A stretch of DNA of 64,000 bases from Mercurialis annua (lineage: Eukaryota > Streptophyta > Magnoliopsida > Malpighiales > Euphorbiaceae), in NCBI RefSeq assembly GCF_937616625.2, contig NC_065577.1:23759501-23823500 (forward strand), written 5' to 3'. A program made the translations under genes and the position numbers. The notes beneath the pieces are model-generated. The model did not search any database. It was not told where the DNA came from and saw nothing but the letters and a program-made list of their open reading frames with translations. Positions within the stretch are counted from its first letter, which is position 1, and each line of letters begins with the position of its first letter. Below are positions 13,497 to 25,543 of this stretch, piece after piece.

Positions 13497-16400
13497 GTGA
13501 AACGTTTGAATTTGTTTGATAACGTTTTAAAGGTTTTGTTTTATTTCGTAACGTTTCTAAACGTTTGGCTTAAATCGCTAATAAGGAAAAACGTTGGGAT
13601 TTGTTTCATAACGTTTATAAACGTTTGGCTTAAATCGCTAAAAAGGGGAAACGCTGGGATTTGTTTCATAACGTTTATAAACGTTTGGCTTAAATCGCTA
13701 AAAAGGTAAAGCGTTTGGATTTGTTTCATAAGTTCTGTAAACATTTGGCTTAAATCGCTAAAAAGGTGAAACGTTTGACTTTGTTTCGTAACGTTTGTAA
13801 ACGTTTGGCTTAAATCGATAAAAAAGTGAAATGTTTGAATTTGTTTCGTAGCGTTTGTAAACGTTTTCCTTAAATCGCTAAAAAGGTGCAAAGTTTGGAT
13901 TTGTTTCGTACCGTTTGTAAACATTTGGCTTAAATCTCAAAAAAGGTGAAATGTTTGGATTTGTTCCGTAACGTTTGTAAACGTTTAGCTTAAATTGCTA
14001 AAAAGTTAAAACTCTTGGGTTGGTTTCGTAACGTTTGTAAACGTTTAGTTTAAATTGCTAAAAAGGTTAACCGCTTGGGTTTGTAAACGTTTCGCTTAAA
14101 TCGCGAAACAGGCGAAATTTTTGGAATCGTTTCTTAATATTTGTAAATGTTTGGCTTAAATCGCTAAAAGGTGAAACGTTTGGATTTGTTTCGTAACGTT
14201 TGTAAACATTTGGCTTCAATCGCTAAAAAGGTGAAACGTTTGGATTTATTTCGTAACGTTTGTAAACGTTAGGTTTAAACCGTTAGAAAGGCAAAAAACT
14301 TGGATTTGTTTTGTAATGTTTGTAAACGTTTGGCTTAAATTGCTAAAAAGGTGAAACGCTTGGATTTGTTTTGTAACGTTTGTAAACGTTTGGCTTAAAT
14401 TGCTCCAAAGGTGAAACATTTGGATTTGTTCATAATCTTTGTAAATGTTTGGCTTACATCGCTAAAAAGGGAAAACATTTGGATTTGTTTCGCAACATTT
14501 GTAAATGTTTGGCATAAATAGCTAAAAAGGTGAAACGTTTATATTTGCTTCGTAACGTTTTTAAACGTTTGGCTTCAATTGCTAAAAAGGTGAAACATTT
14601 GGATTTATTTCGTAACGTTTATAAACGTTTGGCATAAATCGCGAAAAAGGTAAAATGTTTGGATTTGTTTCTTAACTTTTTAAACGTTTGGCTTAAATCG
14701 CTAAAATTGTAAAACATTTGGATTTGTTTTGTATCATTTGTAAACGTTTGGCTTAAATCGTTAGAAGGTGAAATGTTTGGTTTTATTTCGTAACGTTTTT
14801 AAAACGTTCTGCTTAAATCGCGAAAAAGGTAAAACTTTTGGATTAGTTTCGTAACTTTTGTAAACGTTTGGCTTAAATTGCTAAAAAGGTGAAACACTTG
14901 GATTTATTTCGTAACGTTTGTAAACGTTTAGCTTAAATTACTAAAAAGGTGAAACATTTGGATTTGTTTCATAATCTTTGTAAAGATTTGGCTTAAATCG
15001 CTAGAAGGATGAAATGTTTGTATTTGTTTCGTAACGTTTGTAAATGTTCAGCTTAAGTCGCTAAAATGGTGAAACGCTTGGATTTGTTTGGTAACGTTTT
15101 TAAACGTTCGGCTTAAATCGCTAGAAAGGTGAAATGTTTGGATTTGTTTCGTAACGTTTGGTTTAAATTGCTAAAAAGGTAAAACACTTGGATTTGTTTC
15201 GTAACTCTTGTAAAGGTTTGACTTAAATTGCTAAAAAGGTGAAACGTTTGGATTTGTTTCGTACCGTTTGTAAACATTTGGCTTAAATCGCTATAAAGGT
15301 GAAATGTTTGGATTTTTTCCGTACCGTTTGTAAACATTTCGCTTAAATCGCTAAAAAGTGAAACATTTGGATTTGTTTCGTAACTTTTGTAAACGTTTGG
15401 CTTAAATTGCTAAAAAGGTGAAACGCTTGGTTTTGTTTCATAACGTTTGTAAACGTTTGGATTAAATTACTAAACATGGGAAACGTTTGGATTTGTTTCG
15501 TAACGTTTGTTAATTTGGCTTAAATTGTTAAAAAGGTGAAACATTGGGTTTTGTTTCGTAACGTTTTTACATGTTTAGCTTAAATTACTATGAAGATGAA
15601 ACGCTTGGATTTGTTTGGTAACATTTGTAAACGTTTGGCTTAAATGGCTTAAAAGGTTAAACATTTGGTTTTGTTTCGTAAATTTTATTAACGTTTGGCT
15701 TAAATCGCTAAAAAGGGGAAAAGTTTGGATTTTTTTCGTACCATTTGTAAACGTCAGGCTTATATTGTTAAAAAGGAGAAACGCTTGAATTTGTTTCGTA
15801 ACGTTTGTAAACGATTGGCCTAAATTGCTAAAAAGGTGAAATGCTTGGATTTGTTTTATAACGTTTGCAAACGTTTGGCTTCCATCGCTAAAAAGGTGAA
15901 GCGTTTGGATTTGTTTCGTAGCGTTTGAAAACGTTTGGCTTAAATCGCTAAAAAGGTGAAACATTTGGATTTGTTTCGTACTGTTTATAAACGTTTGGCT
16001 TAAATCACTAAAAAGGTGAAATGTTTGGATTTCTTTCGTAACGTTTGTAAACGTTTGGCATAAATTGCTAAAAAGGTGAAACGCTTGGATTTGTTTCAGA
16101 AAATCTGTAAACGTTTGGCTTAAATAGCTAAAAAGGTTAAACACTTAGATTTGTTTCGGAACGTTTGTAAATATTTGGCTTAAATTGCTAAAAAGGTTAA
16201 ACGTTTGGTTTTGTTTAGTAATGTTTGTAAAGGTTTGGCTTAAATCGCAAAATATGTGAAACGTTTGAATTTATTTGGTAACATTTTAAACGTTTGGTTT
16301 TGTTTCGTAACGTTTGACTTAAATCGCTAAAAAGGGGAAACATTTGGATTTGTTTTATAACGTTTATAAACGTTTGGCTTTAATCGCCAAAAAGGTGAAA

Positions 16401-17592
16401 CATTTGGATTTATTTCATAACTTTTGCAAATGTTTGGCTTAAATCGCTAAAAAGGTGAAACATTTGGATTTATTTCCTAACGTTTGCAAACGTTTGGCTT
16501 AAATCGCTAATAAGGTAAAAGGTTTGAATTTGTTTTGTAACGTTTGTAAACGTTTGGTTTAAGTTTCTAAAAAGGTAAAACACTTGGATTTGTTTAGTAA
16601 CGTTTGTAAGGGTTTGGCTTAAATTACTAAAAAAGTGAAACGTTTGGATTTGTTTCGTACCGTTTGTAAACATTTGGCTTAAATCGCTAAAAAGGTGAAA
16701 AGTTTTGATTTTTTTAGTACCGTTTGTAAACATTTGGCTTAAATGGCTAAAAAGGTTAAACCATTGGATTTGTTTCGTAACTTTTGTAAACGTTTGGCTT
16801 ATATTGCTAAAAATGTGAAAGGCTTGGTTTTGTTTCATAACGTTTATAAACGTTTGGATTAAATTGCTAAACATGGGAAACGTTTGGATTTGTTTCGTAA
16901 CGTTTGTTAATTTGGCTTAAATTGCTAAAACGGTGAAACACTGGGATTTGTTTCGTAATGTTTATAAACGTTTGGCTTAAATTTTTAAAAAGGTGAAACG
17001 CTCGGATTTTTTTCATAACGTTTTTAAATGTTTGGCTTAAATTGCTATGAAGGTGAAACGCTTGTATTTGTTTCGTAACATTTGTAAACGTTTGACTTAA
17101 ATGCCTAAAAAGGTTAAACATTTCGATTTATTTCATAACCTTTGTAAACGTTTGGCTTAAACCGCTAAAAAGGGGAAACATTTGGATTTTTTTCGTAACG
17201 TTTGTAAACGTCAGGCTTATATTGCTAAAAAGGTGAAACGCTTGGATTTGTTTCGTAACGTTTGTAAACGTTTGGCCTAAATTACTAAAAAGGTGAAATG
17301 CTTGGATTTGTTTCGTAACGTTTGCAATCGTTTGGCTTATATCGCTAAAAAGGCGAAGCGTTTGGATTTATTTCGTACCGTTTGCAAATGTTTGGCTTAA
17401 ATCACTAAAAGGGTGAAACATTTGGATTAGTTTCGTATTGTTTATAAACGTTTGGCTTAAATCGCTAAAAAGGTGAAATGTTTGGATTTGTTTCGTAACG
17501 TTTGTAAATGTTTGGCTTAAATTGCTAAAAAGGTTAAACGCTTGGATTTGTTTTGTAACATTTGTAAATGTTTGTCTTAAATCGCCAAAAAT
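13497..17592. repeat. Higher-order repeat unit A2 (4096 bp)
   Basis: Second copy of the family A unit, starting at the marker at 13497. Compared with A1 it lacks a block corresponding to about 11820-12500. It also has a few hundred extra bases in the stretch about 16630-17000. Such block gains and losses are what unequal exchange between out-of-register arrays produces. Confidence 0.8.
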
Positions 17593-19320
17593 GTGAAACA
17601 TTTGAATTTGTTTGATAACGTTTTAAAGATTTGGTTTTGTTTCGTAACGTTTCTAAACGTTTGGCTTAAATCGCTAAAAAGGAAAAACGTTGGGATTTGT
17701 TTCATAACGTTTATAAACGTTTGGCTTAAATCGCTAAAAAGGGGAAACGCTGGGATTTGTTTCATAACGTTTATAAACGTTTGGCTTAAATCGCTAAAAA
17801 GGTAAAACATTTGGATTTGTTTCATAACTTTTGTAAACATTTGGCTTAAATCGCTAAAAAGGGGAAACGTTTGACTTTGTTTCGTAACGTTTGTAAACGT
17901 TTGGCTTAAATCGATAAAAAAGTGAAACGTTTGAATTTGTTTCGTAGCGTTTGTAAACGTTTTGCTTAAATCGCTAAAAAGGTGCAAAGTTTGGATTTGT
18001 TTCGTACCGTTTTTAAACATTTGGCTTAAATCTCTAAAAAGGTGAAATGTTTGGATTTGTTTCGTAACGTTTGTAAACGTTTAGCTTAAATTGCTAAAAA
18101 GTTAAAACTCTTGGGTTGGTTTCGTAACGTTTGTAAACGTTTGGTTTAAATTGCTAAAAAGGTTAAACGCTTGGGTTTGTAAACGTTTGGCTTAAATCGC
18201 TAAAAGGTGAAACGTTTGGATTTGTTTTGTAACGTTTGTAAACATTTGGCTTCAATCTCTAAAAAGGTGAAACGTTTGGATTTGTTTCGTAACGTTTGTA
18301 AACGTTAGGTTTAAACCGTTAGAAAGGCAAAAAACTTGGATTTGTTTCGTAAGGTTTGTAAACGTTTGGCTTAAATTGCTAAAAAGGTGAAACGCTTGGA
18401 TTTGTTTTGTAACGTTTGTAAACGTCTGGCTTAAATTGCTACAAAGGTGAAACATTTGGATTTGTTCATAATCTTTGTAAATGTTTGGCTTAAATCGCTA
18501 AAAAGGGGAAACATTTGGATTTGTTTCGCAACATTTGTAAATGTTTGGCATTAATAGCTAAAAAGGTGAAACATTTATATTTGTTTCGTAACGTTTGTAA
18601 ACGTTTGGCTTCAATTGCTAAAAAGGTGAAACATTTGGATTTATTTCGTAACGTTTATAAACGTTTGGCATAAATCGCGAAAAAGGTAAATGTTTGGATT
18701 TGTTTCTTAACTTTTTAAACGTTTGGCTTAAATCGTAAAATTGTTAAACATTTGGATTTGTTTTGTATCATTTGTAAACGTTTGGCTTAAATCGTTAGAA
18801 GGTGAAATGTTTGGTTTTATTTCGTAACGTTTTTAAAACGTTCTGCTTAAATCGCTAAAAAGGTAAAACTTTTGGATTAGTTTTGTAACTTTTGTAAACG
18901 TTTAGCTTAAATTGCTAAAAAGGTGAAACACTTGGATTTATTTCGTAACGTTTGTAAACGTTTAGCTTAAATTACTAAAAAGGTGAAACATTTGGATTTA
19001 TTTCATAATCTTTGTAAAGATTTGGCTTAAATCGCTAGAAAGATGAAATGTTTGTATTTGTTTCGTAACGTTTGTAAATGTTCAGCTTAAGTCGCTAAAA
19101 TGGTGAAACGCTTGGATTTGTTTGGTAACATTTGTAAACGTTTTTCTTAAATTACCAAAAAGGTGAAACGCTTGGATTTGTTTCAGAACGTTTGTAAACA
19201 ATTGGCTTAAATTGCTAAAAAGGCGAAACGCTTGGATTTGTTTCGCAACGTTTGTAAACGTTTGACGTAAATAGCTACAAAGGTGAAATTCTTGGTTTTG
19301 TTTCGTAACATTTGTAAAGG
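17593..19320. repeat. Higher-order repeat unit A3, partial
   Basis: Third copy of the family A unit, starting at the marker at 17593 and cut by the solo LTR at 19321. At 18170-18190 it lacks a stretch of roughly 75 bp present at the matching places near 9650-9740 and 14080-14170, so A3 carries a private deletion. Confidence 0.75.
19316..19320. repeat. Target-site duplication AAAGG, left copy
   Basis: AAAGG directly precedes the LTR and is repeated directly after it at 22257-22261. Joining the two flanks restores an ordinary satellite monomer, which confirms the insertion point. Confidence 0.95.
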
Positions 19321-19913
19321 TGTCACGACCCATTTTCATGAATCGCGACCTGCGCTAGGGTATGGGTAATGTAGAACCAAAACCCGTAGCTAGCCTTTCG
19401 TTAAACATAATAACACATAAACCTGCAGAAAAACGAATGCTCGGGGGCAACCGAGACTTCAGCCTAAAACTAGCAGTTATAATATTTCACAAATAATATA
19501 ACATGCTTGTTCAATTCCGAGTCTAAAATAGATTTATCATAATCCAATGTAAATAATATAACATGCCAAAGCAGTATAAACAGTCGAACCAATCCGAAAA
19601 AACTATAATAAATAATAAAGACATCTAGTCAACTACTGCGGTCTAAGAATAAAAAGGTTTGAATGTTTAAATAAAATAAACAGAACCTCCGGGGAAACAA
19701 AGAAACGGAGATCAGCTAACTTGCTCAAATCATAAGCCTGTAAAAATTGGGAAAACAACGGGGTCAGATAATACTGAGATGAGTTTATACCACTATTTAC
19801 ATTTATCAAGTGAAAACCTTTAAAACCGTTAAAAACATTTATAACGATATTACGATTAATAGTTGGAACCCTAATCCACAATTCCAAATAAACAATATAA
19901 TCCAAAAGGCCTG

Positions 19914-20036
19914 GTCCCGAGAGCTGAGCTCAATACCGAGTTACCACCGACCACACTTATACCAGAGTCCCGAGAGCTGAGCTACACCGAGTTACTCTAC
20001 CTGGTCCCGAGAGCTATGCTCACACCGAGTTACCAC
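19914..20036. repeat. Triple GTCCCGAGAGCT repeat inside the solo LTR
   Basis: Three degenerate copies of a motif beginning GTCCCGAGAGCT and ending CCGAGTTAC start at 19914, 19977 and 20004. The same three copies occur in the LTR at 59832-59952, so the repeat is a family character and predates both insertions. Confidence 0.85.
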
Positions 20037-21521
20037 ATTTCCATATATACCTTACCCAGATCAATACCGGTGCGCACGCAGTCCTAATGATGCCCATTAG
20101 GTAGCATGTTTCAACTAGTAGCCATAATATAAAAACATTTCGAAAAACATACGTACAGTAAATATTTAATATAAAAACAATTTACTTAATAAAGCGGTAA
20201 ATAGTAAGTACAAACTCACTGCTTGCTAATCCACGTGAAATACTGGCAAGCACTAATCCTGGTTCGCCTCTGAAGCACGAACAGTAGACGAGTCTAGACA
20301 AATAAAATAATTATTAAAACAGACCCTAACTCTAGAGAGTACTAGACACCACATAGGACTAGCACAATTAACACGTTGGAAATAAACAAGCCAGAACACA
20401 CAAAAATACCCGTTAGGTAATATAGCCCAAACACGATAAGTCTATTGAGTTCTCGCTAAAAAATCCAATTTATAAATATTATTAAATAACTTTAAATAAT
20501 AATAAATTTTCAATTAGTGTGTTAACCGAGTTACCAATAACTACCAAGCTAACCACACTTGTCGGGTGACCCAAGTCTAACCCAACTCAAAACGTTTATC
20601 AAATATAAACCCGAGTTTATATTTATAAAATATTCCCATAAAATAATAAACCATTTTAAAAGCGGAACTCAATAACTTCAAATTCAAGCCCAAGTTACAA
20701 CCCAAAAACTTAATTAAATAAGTCATAAAAAGTTTAAGGACTAAATTGTACTTTAGCCAATTAGGGACTAAACTGTACTTTTGCCAAAAAGATATTTAAA
20801 ATCAATTTAATCTCTTTTTGTTTATAATTAAAACCAAATAGTAAGCTATTAATCAAAATCCACTTAATCAAGTTATAAACTAAGTTTAAGGGCTAAATTG
20901 TAATTTAGCCAATTTTTTACCAACTCGAAACATAACAAAATTACCCGAGTAATTATGTTTATTTAGATTATAAAAATATCGTTTACAAGTATCACTTATA
21001 AATTATAACGAAATCCAAGGTATTATCAAATCAATAGGTAAAGTTTAACTTAAGGAATTTATTTGATTTAGGCAAAACAATTGAGTGATCAAAGGAGTCT
21101 TTTCACCATCTTCCTCCTTTCAAAACAAAAGAAACCCGCCAACCTTAAACAACCAATTCACCATTTTTTTTATGTTTCTGAAACCATTCAATCATCAACC
21201 TTATCAAAACCAAAGCAACCTAATAGCCATAAATGAATCCAAATCATCATAACACAATTGCTACACACCCATAATCATTTAACACGAAGAATCAAACAAC
21301 AAACGTTAACTGCCGAATCCAAATCCTCAACACGAAAATGGAAAGTGGATTGATAACCCCATGAAATCATAAACTAACAAATAACCCAAGAGATCTATAA
21401 GCCAAACAATCAAATCTGTGGCCAAAGGAAGATAGCACATTCGGCAGAAACATGTAAAACAGTAATAGATTACATAGCAACAAAAACGATGAAACGGTAT
21501 TGATTAGAACGAGATCGACGG

Positions 21522-21840
21522 CGTACCGTTCAGCGAAACTGAGATAGGGAAACGTAGATACGTGAGTCTAGATTCTCTGAGATCAAACGGAATTGATTTC
21601 GATCTAGAAACGAACACACACGGATCAAAACATTGAAAGTTGTTTTAAAACTAAAAACTGAAATCAAACGCGACGATATAACGGCGGTGGCTCAAACGAA
21701 GGAAATAACGTACCGTTAGGCGAACACGAAAAAAAGAAACGTAGAGAATCGAGTCCACAACGTCTGAGATCAAGCGGAATCAATTTCGATCTAAAAACGA
21801 GCAAGAACGATCAACTATACGGAATATCGTTCAAAGGTAA
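21522..21840. repeat. 197-bp duplication private to the solo LTR
   Basis: CGTACCGTT starts diverged copies at 21522 and 21719. Both continue through 'gagatcaa(a/g)cggaat' and 'tttcgatct'. The LTR at 59242-62191 has this block only once (from about 61494), so the duplication is specific to this LTR or its sublineage. Confidence 0.75.
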
Positions 21841-22256
21841 AATCTGGAAATTATAGGAATAATGAACACTTACTGAACAACGATCTTTGGAGGACGATTA
21901 CGGCTTCAATACTCAGCGAATGAACAAACGAATAGCGGCTAGGGTTTGTTTGCAGTGTGATGAAGATTTTCTGTTTAGAAGTCGACTTTAAATAATGAAA
22001 GGAAACGGGCCGAAAAAGAGATCGAAAAGGGCCGAATGAAAGGGTCCTATGGAAAGATTGAGTTCTCGTACGGGAATGGTTGAATTTCCCTTTTTTTTTA
22101 ATTTTAATATAAAAACATTTAATTGGTTGAACCAATAAAATCAACCTCAAACCAACCAAGTCGAATCAAACCGCTAACATCGAAGTTACTTCAAAACGAC
22201 CCGAAAAATTGTCGGAAATTATTGAAAAATAAATTAAAATTTTACGGGTTATTACA

Positions 22257-22261
22257 AAAGG
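22257..22261. repeat. Target-site duplication AAAGG, right copy
   Basis: Right-hand copy of the AAAGG found at 19316-19320, flush with the LTR end ATTACA. Confidence 0.95.
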
Positions 22262-23904
22262 TTTGGCTTAAATCGCTAAAAATGTGAAACGTTTAGATTT
22301 GTTTAGTAACGTTATAAACATTTGGTTTTCTTTCATAAAGTTTGTAAAAGTTTGGCTTAAATTGCTGAAAAGGTGAAACGCTTGGATTTGTTTCGTAACG
22401 TTTGTAAACGTTTGGCTTAAATCGCTAAAAAGGTTAAACGTTTGGATTTGTTTCGTAACGTTTGTAAACGTATAGCGTAAATCGCTAAAAAGGCTCAACG
22501 TTTGGATTTGTTTTGTAATGTTCGTAAACGATTTGCTTAAATAGCTAAAAAGGGGAAACGCTTGGATTTGTTTCGTAACGTCTGTAAACGTTTAGCTTAA
22601 ATTGCTAAAAAGTTGAAACTCTTGGATTTATTTCGTAACGTTTGTAAACGTTTGGCCTAAATTACTAAATAGGTGAAATATTTGGATTTGTTTCATAATC
22701 TTTGTAAAGGTTTGGCTTAAATCGCTAATGAAATGTTTGTATTTGTTTTGTAACGTTTGTAAACGTTTGTCGTAAATCGCTAAAAAGGTGAAACGTTTGG
22801 ATTTTGTTTCGTAGCGTTTCTAAACATTTGGCTTAAATCGCTAAAAATATGAAACGTTTGGATTTGTTTCGTAACGTTTGTAAACATTTGGCTTAAATTG
22901 CTAAAAAGGTGAAACACTTTGTTTTGTTTCGTAACTTTTGTAAACGTTTGGCTTAAATTGCTAAACATGGGAAACGTTTGGATTTGTTTCGTAACGTTTG
23001 TAAATTTGGCTTAAATTGCTAAAAAAAAGAAACGCTGGATTTGTTTCGTAATATTTGTAAACGTTTAGTTTAAATTGCTAAAAAGGTGAAACGTTTGGAT
23101 TTGTTTGTAACGTTTGTAAAAGTTTGGTTTAAATTGCTAAAAAGGTGAAACGTTTGGATTTGTTTCGTAACGTTTATAAAGGTTTGGCTTAAATCGCTAA
23201 GAAGGTGAAACGTTTTGGATTTGTTTTGTAGCTTTGTAAACGTTTGGCTTAAATAGATAAAAGGGAAAACATTTTGATTTGTTTCGTACCGTTTGTAAAC
23301 ATTTGGATTAAATCGCTAAAAAATTGAAACGTTTGGATTTGTTTCGTAACGTTTGTAAACGTTTGGCTTAAATTGCTAAAAAGGTGAAACACTTGGTTTT
23401 ATTTCGTTACGTTTGTAAACGTTTGGATTAAATTGCTAAACATGGAAAACGTTTTGATTTGTTTCGTAACATTTGTAAATTTGGCTTAAATTGCTAAAAA
23501 GATTAAACGCTGGGACTTCTTTCGTAATGTTTGTAAACGTTTGGCTTAAATTGCTAAAAAGGTGAAACGATGGGTTTTCTTTCGTAACGTTTTTAAATGT
23601 TTGGCTTAAATTGCTAAAAAGGGAAAAAGTTTGGATTTTTTTCGTAATGTTTGTAAACGTCAGGCTTATATTGCTAAAAAGGTGAAACGCTTGGATTTGT
23701 TTCGTAACGTTTGTAAACGTTTGGCTTAAATTGCTAAAAAGGTGAAATGCTTGGATTTGTTTTAAAAAGTTTGTAAACGTTTGGCTTCCATCGCTAAAAA
23801 GGTGATGCGTTTGGATTTGTTTCGTAGCGTTTGAAAACGTTTGGCTTAAATCGCTAAAAAGGTGAAACATTTGGATTTGTTTCGTACTGTTTATAAACGT
23901 TTGG
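22262..23904. repeat. 60-bp satellite array, block 2 (family A)
   Basis: The satellite resumes in the exact phase interrupted by the solo LTR. Family A marker variants continue, such as CGTCAGGCTTATATTGC near 23660 and the CGTACTGTTTATAAACG monomer at 23883, both also seen repeatedly in block 1. The block stops in mid-monomer at 23904, where the normal continuation (ggcttaaat) is replaced by retroelement sequence. Confidence 0.95.
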
Positions 23905-25484
23905 TTCGATCTAATTAGTTCTAATCGATCCGAAAAAAAAAATAAGTGGACTATCAAAATATGAACTAGGACGTTTGAAAGGTTTAAAAGAACCTAGGCG
24001 TTTGAGGATAGTCGGGTTATTAAAACGATTTGATGTTTTAATATAACCCTACATTAATCAATGTGATTAATGTTAAAAGTGACTATAGATTTATACCAAG
24101 AGTGGTATTACGATTTGAACGAGAAGTTCAACTTCGAGATTAATTTATATGTTCTGTTTATAGAGTCGTCTATAAATAGAAATGGTATTTGAGTTTATCA
24201 TTTATACGATAGGACTAGAGTTAGAAATTCAATGTCTGATGTGTTTTGACATTTGAATTTTAATTAGATCCGACAAGTGGTCGATCTAGCGAGCCAAACA
24301 CCAACGTGTTTGACTGACGAGCTTGATGGGAGCTTACGTTTTTAAAACGGGGGCATCGGTTCTGTGAGTTTTACTTTGTGGTTTTTACTTTTGAATATTT
24401 ATATTTAAACTGTTTTTAAATAACAAATCGCACAAGTATAACTGACCATGAAAGATCCATTGGAACAAACTTCCTATTGGTTTTCAATAGGACTGTGTGA
24501 TCACCAGTATTACGATTGATACGAGACTGTGTCTGACATAGAGGTCAGTTAATGTCATTGGGCGTTGGAAGTGCTAGCGACCCTGACTTAACAGTCTGAG
24601 ATGGCAGTAACGGTTACGGTCACAGGAAATACTGTGATGGCAGTTTCACGGTTACGGTCCAGACACCAGACTTAGACGGCAGTGATTCAGTTCACGGTCT
24701 AAGGTCCATGTTGTGTAGGTTGAGACCCATACAATAGTCTACCTTGTAGGGTTTCATATGGATCGACTAATTGTTAATATTTTACATATACAAATGTTTT
24801 ATGTATTTGCGATTTGAATATTCAACTGTAAATTGCAGACTCACTCAGAAATATTTATATTTCTGACCCTCCCCAATATTCATCTTTCAGGTTATCAAGT
24901 ACAAGGTCGGACTTCCACAATAATTCTGGAAGTCAATGTCAACCATACCTCTAGAGCTGCAAGTAGTTGGGTACTGGGAAGCCTGTCTTTCTGTTTACAG
25001 CAGTTCAAACTTATTTTGATATACTCTGATTGAACTACTGTATATAAGATATAAGTTTTGAAAAGCTGCGTGTTTTCTAAAATGCTTGGACCAGTTGTTT
25101 GAGAGATACACTGGTTTCATGATTTAGCATTTTCGGATTGTATTGAAAACAGAGCAGGTGCGTCAACTGAGATTGATGTTTGCGCTCTGATTTCTTGAAA
25201 TACAATCAGGGTCTTAAGACCCAGTTTTCAGAAATGTGTTTACGTTAAACGAGAGAAAGGTTTTAACAATATTTTCTGAAAACAGATCATATGTGATATA
25301 TGATCTTGAATTGCGATCACGTTTTTAATAAAGGTGTTAAAGTGTTTCCGCAACGAGGTTGCAAACCTTTTTATGTTTTAAAACGCGAAAAATTTATAAA
25401 GGTTTTTAGGCTTGCTACGGGTTTCGGAGCAACCACTCCCATTCCCTAGCGCCGGTCGCGGTCCATAAATTGGGTCGTGATACA
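23905..25484 (+). mobile_element. Ty3/gypsy LTR fragment, plus orientation
   Basis: This is non-satellite sequence of about 1.6 kb ending ...GCGCCGGTCGCGGTCC and GGGTCGTGATACA. That is the mirror image of the TGTCACGACCC...GCGACCGGCGCTAGGG start of the other gypsy LTRs in the window, so it is an LTR 3' end on the plus strand. A plant-type TATA box lies at 24171. Three related GGCAGT...CACGGT motifs occur at about 24603-24700. I see no TG start at the left junction with the satellite, so the 5' end is probably truncated. Outside the terminal motif I cannot align it with the other LTRs, so it is a different gypsy family. Confidence 0.75.
24171..24178 (+). promoter_or_regulatory. TATA box of the plus-orientation gypsy LTR fragment
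   Basis: TATAAATAG matches the plant TATA consensus and lies about 1.3 kb before the LTR end. The role is inferred from sequence and LTR context only. Confidence 0.5.
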
Positions 25485-25527
25485 GAGTAAACACATAGCA
25501 AGCAAATGGCCTTGATTTGAAACCAAA

Positions 25528-25539
25528 GCTCTGATACCA
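25528..25539 (-). other. Primer-binding site (initiator tRNA-Met), minus orientation
   Basis: GCTCTGATACCA on the plus strand is TGGTATCAGAGC on the minus strand, the site complementary to the 3' end of initiator tRNA-Met used by many plant LTR elements. It lies four bases inside the minus-orientation LTR end at 25544. The sequence between it and 25485 is therefore a stub of that element's 5' leader. Confidence 0.85.
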
Positions 25540-25543
25540 AATT

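Larger units (their letters stand above)
1..19320. repeat. 60-bp satellite array, block 1 (family A)
   Basis: Continuous head-to-tail array of about 320 monomers. The usual monomer is 60 bp and begins GTGAAACGTTTGGATTTG. It carries AACGTT at monomer positions 5, 25 and 35, and ends in TTAAATCGCTAAAAAG. Neighbouring monomers differ at several positions, and 58-61 bp and half-length variants are scattered throughout, so phase drifts. One frame on the minus strand is free of stops in the consensus, giving long frames with a 20-residue period. These are broken wherever the common variant TTTAGC replaces TTTGGC (it creates TAA) and at every indel, so I do not call them genes. The array begins outside the window and is interrupted on the right by a solo LTR. 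Function and chromosomal location are unknown. Confidence 0.97.
19321..22256 (-). mobile_element. Solo LTR of a Ty3/gypsy element, 2936 bp
   Basis: The sequence runs from TGTCACGACCC to GGTTATTACA on the plus strand, so it has TG...CA ends. It has 5-bp AAAGG duplications on both sides and no internal region. It matches the 3' LTR at 59242-62191 along most of its length, and that LTR belongs to a minus-strand element, so this one is read on the minus strand too (starting TGTAATAACCCG at 22256). A solo LTR with a target duplication is the product of recombination between the two LTRs of a full element. Inside are a triple 'gtcccgagagctgagct' repeat, copies of the AGGGACTAAATTGTA motif near 20735-20910, and a private 197-bp duplication. 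Reading frames of up to about 100 residues within it are not convincing genes. Confidence 0.95.

Noticed and set aside
9069..17805. Three near-identical 70-residue plus-strand frames at 9069, 13497 and 17593 (MKRLNLF or MKHLNLF) as a conserved small gene
   Set aside because: They are the same piece of the higher-order unit copied with the satellite. The similarity follows from recent amplification, and there is no matching promoter or independent conservation.
1..19320. Long minus-strand reading frames (up to 189 residues, at 15575-16144) with a 20-residue period such as MFHLFSDLSQTFTN, as a repeat-protein family
   Set aside because: The 60-bp monomer is a multiple of three and its consensus has one stop-free frame of six, which chance alone readily gives. 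Stops (TTTGGC to TTTAGC gives TAA) and 1-2 bp indels are frequent and untolerated by any conserved frame, and starts and ends are arbitrary.
19633..22159. Small reading frames inside the solo LTR (for example 19633-19905 and 21851-22159) as host genes
   Set aside because: They lie wholly within an LTR, show no recognisable domain, and are not kept open in the related LTR at 59242-62191.
24833..25033. 66-residue plus-strand frame in the gypsy LTR fragment
   Set aside because: It is within LTR sequence, has no recognised domain, and has no support beyond being open.
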